NCBI GenBank assembly: GCA_017476085.1
Contig: JAFVEJ010000180.1
Location: 1 to 12,091, forward strand
Source of the DNA: Alphaproteobacteria bacterium
GTDB lineage: Bacteria > Pseudomonadota > Alphaproteobacteria > RF32 > CAG-977
Direction of reading: 5' to 3'
DNA length: 12,091 bases
Shown here: one piece after another, positions 8,416 to 12,091 of the stretch
How the letters are laid out: each line of letters starts with the position of its first letter
Position numbering within the stretch: position 1 is the stretch's first letter
Program-made: the position numbers and the translations under genes
Notes under the pieces: generated by a model
Databases searched by the model: none
What the model saw: the letters and a program-made list of their open reading frames with translations, nothing else
What the model was told of the DNA's origin: nothing

Positions 8416-9246
8416 TTATTGTACAGGCGGCACATTCAGCAGCGCGATATATCCCGGCGGAATCCGCACTATTGCATAACGTATGTTCGCCGTTTCAATT
8501 TGAAATTTCGGAACACCCAAAATATCTGCGGCCATACCAAAAAATTCTTTGCCTTCAACTTCCCGGCGCTGAGCGTTCATTATGTATAAAACGCAGCCTT
8601 GCCCCTTCTGTGCGATTCCGCAGCGCGGACGTCCTTTGGGAATCTCGGCGTTATTGACAACCCCCGGCAGCTCACCTTCGGATTTATTTTGCAACGTTCC
8701 TCCAAAGAAGCCTGCGATTCCACCGAAAACAAACAACAAGAAAAACAGCGGCAGCAAAACCTTCGTCTTCACGAACGCCGGAGGCAGCCCCAAATCCGAT
8801 GCCATATTATGCTCATACGGATTTTCTTCTTCCGCTTCTGTTTCCTCTTCCTCCGGTTCGGGAACATCTTCTTCCAAATCATCAATGAAACCGTTTTCAT
8901 CGACTTCCGGCTGAGACGCGTCTTCTTCGCCCCATTCCTCCTCAAAATTTTCATCAGAAGGAACTGGCGGCATCGGTTCAGCCGCCGGAAAAGTATGAGG
9001 CGGCATCCCCACTCCTCCCGGCGGAGGCATTCCCATCGGCGGCATGCCTGCCGGACGCGGCGGCATTTTCACACCGGCGGGCATAGGATATCCCATCGGA
9101 CGCGGCGGCATTTTCATACCGACGGGCATTTTCATACCGGCCGGATAAGGCGGCACGCCTGCCGGACGCGGCGGCTGCGGCGCCCCTGCCTGCTGAGGAT
9201 ATGGCGGAGCCGGCGGATAAGGCGGACGCTGCTGTTGTTCTGACAT
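8416..9246 (-). CDS. Single-pass membrane protein with Pro/Met-rich and acidic cytoplasmic region
   Basis: A 276-residue protein that I cannot assign to a family. Visible layout: residues 1-97 are Pro/Gly/Met-rich with degenerate repeats such as PAGMKMP, GMKMPPRP and PAGVKMPPRP; residues 98-142 are strongly acidic; one transmembrane helix lies at about 163-182 (GG-x-x-G type, preceded by KTK); the last ~94 residues should be periplasmic, with a Cys209/Cys218 pair that could form a disulfide. There is no N-terminal signal peptide, so an N-in, C-out topology is inferred. AGGAGG at 9252-9257 overlaps the TAG stop of the secretin-like gene, only 9 bases upstream, so translation is probably coupled. 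Bitopic proteins with a proline-rich cytoplasmic part occur in secretion and pilus machines; the link here is from context only. Confidence 0.8.
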   Translation of the reverse strand: MSEQQQRPPYPPAPPYPQQAGAPQPPRPAGVPPYPAGMKMPVGMKMPPRPMGYPMPAGVKMPPRPAGMPPMGMPPPGGVGMPPHTFPAAEPMPPVPSDENFEEEWGEEDASQPEVDENGFIDDLEEDVPEPEEEETEAEEENPYEHNMASDLGLPPAFVKTKVLLPLFFLLFVFGGIAGFFGGTLQNKSEGELPGVVNNAEIPKGRPRCGIAQKGQGCVLYIMNAQRREVEGKEFFGMAADILGVPKFQIETANIRYAIVRIPPGYIALLNVPPVQ

Positions 9247-9255
9247 CGATTCCTC

Positions 9256-10491
9256 CTAATTAAACTCTTTAATCAATTTGATAACACTGGGAGTTAAAAT
9301 GACCACAGTTTCATATCCGTTCAATGAATCACTGAACGACGCCGACGGTATTCCGATCAGAACGATATTGTCTCCCAATCGACTTTTCGCCGTAAAAGCG
9401 GTCACTTCCCCTTGATCGGAATCCAAAGTTATTTCCGTATTCATTCGCCGTTCGCCATACAGCTCCGTTTGGGTCATAATGGACAGCTGCGCTTCCGGCA
9501 TAGACATATAACCGCACCGGCCGACATCAAAACGCGCGCGCCATTTATTGGCGGCAATAAACATCCCTTCCGACACTTGTGTCACAGACCCGCGGGCATT
9601 CAGGAAATTTTTGAGACTTTTCGGATTAATGTCATAGTCCGTCACCAAAGCGCGGCCTAAAACGCCTTTTAACATAAACTTAATTCTGTCCGCACCGAAA
9701 ATATCAACCAATTCCTGCCATACAATTTCTTTTGTCGCACCATAGGGCTTAACCCGCAAAATCTGCGCATTGAATACGATCAGCTTAGGTTCGGTATCAA
9801 ATAATTCTATCAGCTTTTTTACCTTATCCTCGATTTTCTTGTCTCCCGTGAAAGAAATAACGTTTTCTTCCCAGTTGACAACCAAATCATGCATTCCCGC
9901 ACCGCGCAGGGAATCCAAAACGGCGATCATCACTTCGCGTTTATCGGGAATATATAAATTCCACCCCACTTCCCGGCTGACAATTAAAACCTTTTGCTGA
10001 TCATTGTAGCGATAATAAACATCGGCCGCATTTGCGATCATATCCATCACTTCGGACAATTCGCCCGTAATATTTTCCGCCGCCAATTCGGGGAAAGGCC
10101 CGCCTTCTCCGACCACCTTAATTTTTGCTTCGCTCAACAACTTGTAAAAAACGCGTTCCGCCGTTTGACCGTCAAAAGAAAAGCCCGTCACTTCATAACG
10201 CGGCAAAGGATCGCTTTTTTGCGCGCGTTCCAGTCTGAAAGCCTCCTGTTTAAAGGGAATGACCGTCATAATATTTTGCTGTGTTTCATGAACCGTGCAG
10301 CGCATAGGCGATTCCAAACTGACCATTTCCGCGGACCGAGTCGTTCTGGGCTCTGTCGGCAAAGCCGTCGGACGAACCATTTGAACCATCGGCCGGCCGG
10401 CACGAATATCATTGCCGCAGGAAACCAAAAACGCTCCGCTTCCCAAAATTACAGCGGATAAAAGATATTTTTTGATTCTTTTAAAAAACAT
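9256..10491 (-). CDS. Secretin-like outer-membrane lipoprotein
   Basis: A 411-residue lipoprotein that reads as a short secretin. Secretins form large outer-membrane rings in type II/III secretion and type IV pili. Seen directly: signal peptide with LVSC lipobox (Cys25); a linker to about 95; an N0/STN-like part at about 100-172 (FSFDGQTAERVFYKLL ... ITGELSEVMDMIANAA); an N1-like part at about 180-236 (KREVMIAVLDSLR ... KVKKLIELFDT); LIVFNAQILRV at 237-247, like the start of secretin cores; LNARGSVTQVSEGMFIAANKW at about 297-317; and YETVVILTPSVI at 393-404, like the conserved secretin end. The usual V-P-x-L-G-x-x-P-x-x-G plug motif is absent and the protein is short, so a DotH-like or degenerate secretin is possible. 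The gene lies 21 bases after the 293-residue ORF; AGGGA sits 10 bases before the ATG. Confidence 0.65.
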   Translation of the reverse strand: MFFKRIKKYLLSAVILGSGAFLVSCGNDIRAGRPMVQMVRPTALPTEPRTTRSAEMVSLESPMRCTVHETQQNIMTVIPFKQEAFRLERAQKSDPLPRYEVTGFSFDGQTAERVFYKLLSEAKIKVVGEGGPFPELAAENITGELSEVMDMIANAADVYYRYNDQQKVLIVSREVGWNLYIPDKREVMIAVLDSLRGAGMHDLVVNWEENVISFTGDKKIEDKVKKLIELFDTEPKLIVFNAQILRVKPYGATKEIVWQELVDIFGADRIKFMLKGVLGRALVTDYDINPKSLKNFLNARGSVTQVSEGMFIAANKWRARFDVGRCGYMSMPEAQLSIMTQTELYGERRMNTEITLDSDQGEVTAFTAKSRLGDNIVLIGIPSASFSDSLNGYETVVILTPSVIKLIKEFN

Positions 10492-10512
10492 TCGTCTGCC
10501 ATCCCTAATATT

Positions 10513-11394
10513 TTAGCCTGCCGGAACCGGACGTTTAACAGGCATTTTAGCTTGTACCGGAGCCTTAACGGGCATCTTCTGCGGCATCTTCGCCGGTTGT
10601 TTTACCTGTACGGCAGCGGGCCGCGTCTGCTGTTGAACGACGGGTTCTTCCTGTTCTTCCGCCGCCTCAAATCCGTCCGGAGCCGGACCGATATCTTCTT
10701 CCACTTCGTTTTTATCAGCCAACGATCCCAAACGATCTTTGATATCGTCCATTGTTTCTTCGTCTTCCAACATTTCAGGCGGCGCATTGCTGTCAAATTC
10801 CGCCTTGTACTCCATCAAAACTTTTTTCAACGCCGCTTCGCCGCCTTTATAACGATCCCGCACAATTTGCGCATACGGCGGAGTGATGATTTCCATACCG
10901 AATGTCAGAATTTCATCCAATAAATCAAGAATATACCCGAAATACGGATATTGACTGAGCTCCAATCCCCCCAAATGAACGCATCTGGCGCTGGTTCGGG
11001 AAATAGTTTGATCATAATATGTCTTCAAGCGCATAAAATGATCAAAATTCCATAATTGTTCAACCGTCAATCCGTAAGCGTTTGCCGTTACGGAACCGCC
11101 TGTCGAAGGATTTGCTTCCGTCTGAGCTATTTTTTCCTGAAGCTTGGCAATTAAATCCTGACCGGCTTTTCCAAAAATGGAAAGCCATTGCTGCATTTCC
11201 GGAATTTGAGCCTTGACCTGTGCGGCATCTATTTGTCGCCTGGGATCCAGCATACGGGAAACTTCCGTCCAGACTGAACCCGCCTTTTCATATGTTAAAG
11301 CCCGATCAATATTCGTCTTCACCTGTTGTTGGATATTATCGGGGCAATCGGTCAAAATGCCGGGCAACTGCGCGCGCCAGTTGTCCCCGAACAT
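10513..11394 (-). CDS. Uncharacterised 293-residue protein of the secretin cluster
   Basis: I do not recognise a family. No signal peptide or membrane helix is visible, so it is probably cytoplasmic. Residues 1-95 look helical (QQQVKTNIDRAL, LIAKLQEKIAQ). Residues 108-205 are a denser folded part rich in aromatics (VEQLWNFDHFMRLKTYYDQ, YPYFGYILDLLDEILTFG). Residues 207-250 are acidic, and the last 40 are Lys/Pro/Met-rich with KMP repeated (AKMPQKMPVKAP, AKMPVKRP), resembling the KMP motifs of the membrane protein encoded downstream. The ATG directly abuts the TAA of a 35-codon ORF in the same frame and has no Shine-Dalgarno sequence. It may thus be translated by coupling, or be the main part of one longer protein broken by a stop codon. 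It lies 21 bases before the secretin-like gene. Confidence 0.72.
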   Translation of the reverse strand: MFGDNWRAQLPGILTDCPDNIQQQVKTNIDRALTYEKAGSVWTEVSRMLDPRRQIDAAQVKAQIPEMQQWLSIFGKAGQDLIAKLQEKIAQTEANPSTGGSVTANAYGLTVEQLWNFDHFMRLKTYYDQTISRTSARCVHLGGLELSQYPYFGYILDLLDEILTFGMEIITPPYAQIVRDRYKGGEAALKKVLMEYKAEFDSNAPPEMLEDEETMDDIKDRLGSLADKNEVEEDIGPAPDGFEAAEEQEEPVVQQQTRPAAVQVKQPAKMPQKMPVKAPVQAKMPVKRPVPAG

Positions 11395-11502
11395 TTACTG
11401 TGCCGTCGAACGAACGCGCGCAAGACCTTCCAGCGTATCCTGATACGACAGAACAGCTTCAAACAGCGATGATAAAGCTTCCGGTATTTCTTTTTCAGCC
11501 AT
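11395..11502 (-). CDS. 35-residue small ORF, in frame with the following gene
   Basis: A short ORF, MAEKEIPEALSSLFEAVL followed by SYQDTLEGLARVRSTAQ, predicted mostly helical. Its TAA (11397-11395) is followed directly by the ATG of the 293-residue ORF in the same frame. A weak purine-rich GGAAAAG precedes the ATG, and an in-frame TAA lies upstream, so the ATG at 11502 is the only reasonable start. It may be a real small subunit translationally coupled to the next gene, or the N-terminus of a single protein of about 329 residues interrupted by one stop. The downstream ATG lacks its own ribosome binding site, which slightly favours a functional link between the two parts. Confidence 0.5.
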   Translation of the reverse strand: MAEKEIPEALSSLFEAVLSYQDTLEGLARVRSTAQ

Positions 11503-11569
11503 TTTCTTTTCCGCGTTATAGAATCCTTATCAAATATTATATATTATGTTTTACTCCTAAAAAGCAACA

Positions 11570-12091
11570 TTATCCTTTGAAATAAGGATCATCCTTTTCT
11601 TTCAACACAGAAACAACGACATTATCCGCAGGTACAAGAGGCTCTCCGGCTTCAGCATTCGGCCGAAAACGAACAGCCGCCCCGAAAACGAACGGAACGG
11701 AAGAAACCAATATTTCTTTCAGCGGTTTTTCATCAGCAAAACCTTCGAAACGAAGCAGTGAACGAATGTCTGACGTTTCTGCCGGCATCGAAGCATTTAT
11801 TACCGAAATTGAAGCGTTTTCCTGATTTTCATGAGAAATATTTTTTTCTTTAATCGGGAGTTCCTCTTCCGACGGTTCCGCTTCTTCCTCTATCGGAAGC
11901 TCCTCTTCTGCCGGTTCCGCTTCTTCCTCTATCGGGAGTTCTTCTTCTGCGGGTTCCGCTTCTTCCTCTATCGGGAGTTCCTCTTCTGTCGGCTCCGCTT
12001 CTTCCTCTATCGGAAGCTCCTCTTCTGCCTGTTCCGCTTCTTCCTCTATCGGGAGTTCCTCTTCTGTCGGCTCCGCTTCTTCCTCTATCGG
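11570..12091 (-). CDS. Glu-rich tandem-repeat protein, 5' end cut by window edge
   Basis: The last 173 residues of a protein that begins beyond the right edge; the frame is open from the last base. Residues 1-78 of the visible part are six copies of a 13-residue unit PIEEEAEPxEEEL, very acidic. A degenerate seventh unit starts PIKEKN, then a non-repetitive C-terminal part of about 90 residues follows (DIRSLLRFEGFADEKPLKEIL, VPFVFGAAVRFRP, NVVVSVLKEKDDPYFKG). I do not recognise a family. No membrane segment is visible in this part. The repeat is probably an extended or helical spacer. The gene lies 67 bases upstream of the small ORF with no terminator between, so it is likely the same transcript. 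It shares the acidic low-complexity style of its neighbours. Confidence 0.75.
   Translation of the reverse strand, partial: PIEEEAEPTEEELPIEEEAEQAEEELPIEEEAEPTEEELPIEEEAEPAEEELPIEEEAEPAEEELPIEEEAEPSEEELPIKEKNISHENQENASISVINASMPAETSDIRSLLRFEGFADEKPLKEILVSSVPFVFGAAVRFRPNAEAGEPLVPADNVVVSVLKEKDDPYFKG
11858..12091 (-). repeat. 39-bp in-frame tandem repeat, six copies, continuing off the edge
   Basis: Six head-to-tail units of 39 bases encode 13 residues each. Counting from 12091, units 1 and 3 look identical in DNA, and units 2 and 5 differ by one base. This suggests recent duplication, partly as a two-unit (78-bp) block. Confidence 0.93.

Noticed and set aside
8599..9243. An Arg/His-rich plus-strand frame resembling a repeat protein
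   Set aside because: It is the reverse reading of the Pro/Gly/Met-rich codons of the membrane protein gene.
11503..11569. Separate promoter before the small ORF (TATAAT-like sequences in an AT-rich stretch)
   Set aside because: The only -35-like TTGCTT is 20 bases from the TATAAT, and other pairings are poor; not strong enough to list.
11858..12091. CRISPR-like array suggested by regular repeats
   Set aside because: The 39-base units are contiguous without spacers, keep an open reading frame and encode a 13-residue repeat.

Overview
The window looks like a piece of chromosome from an alphaproteobacterium of moderate GC, probably an uncultured host-associated lineage. This is inferred from the alphaproteobacterial look of IHF-beta, GroEL/GroES and an RNase J-family nuclease, and from the HrcA/CIRCE-type control of groESL. 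No database search was possible. There are no tRNA, rRNA, CRISPR or insertion-sequence signals.

Left part (1-3954). A Kef-type cation:proton antiporter runs off the left edge on the minus strand. Divergent from it are four plus-strand genes: ihfB, a small LapA-domain membrane protein with a TTG start, accD (carboxyltransferase beta of acetyl-CoA carboxylase) and a CaiB/BaiF (class III) CoA-transferase. A strong hairpin at about 3976-4001 separates this group from the convergent groESL operon and probably terminates both.

Middle part (4027-8173). All genes here are on the minus strand. groS-groL is driven by a consensus-like sigma70 promoter with a perfect CIRCE operator directly after the -10 box. 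Next comes an iscX-rnj pair: a small IscX-like iron-sulfur assembly protein, 30 bp upstream of an RNase J-family metallo-beta-lactamase nuclease with a Gly/Lys/His-rich tail. That pair ends in a clear intrinsic terminator.

Right part (8341-12091). This is the least familiar region: a compact minus-strand gene cluster. In transcription order it holds a Glu-rich protein with 13-residue tandem repeats (5' end outside the window), a 35-codon ORF, a 293-residue protein that follows in the same frame after a single TAA, a lipoprotein that reads as a short secretin (signal peptide and lipobox, N0/N1-like part, secretin-like C-terminus), and a single-pass membrane protein with a Pro/Met-rich then acidic cytoplasmic half. 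A secretin lipoprotein, a bitopic inner-membrane protein and soluble low-complexity partners in one tight operon suggest part of an envelope-spanning machine (type IVb pilus, type II or type IVB secretion-like). Only the secretin-like gene can be tied to a family from sequence alone.

No gene-free stretch exceeds 300 bases; the longest is 8177-8415, which holds a promoter candidate and a GC-rich inverted repeat.
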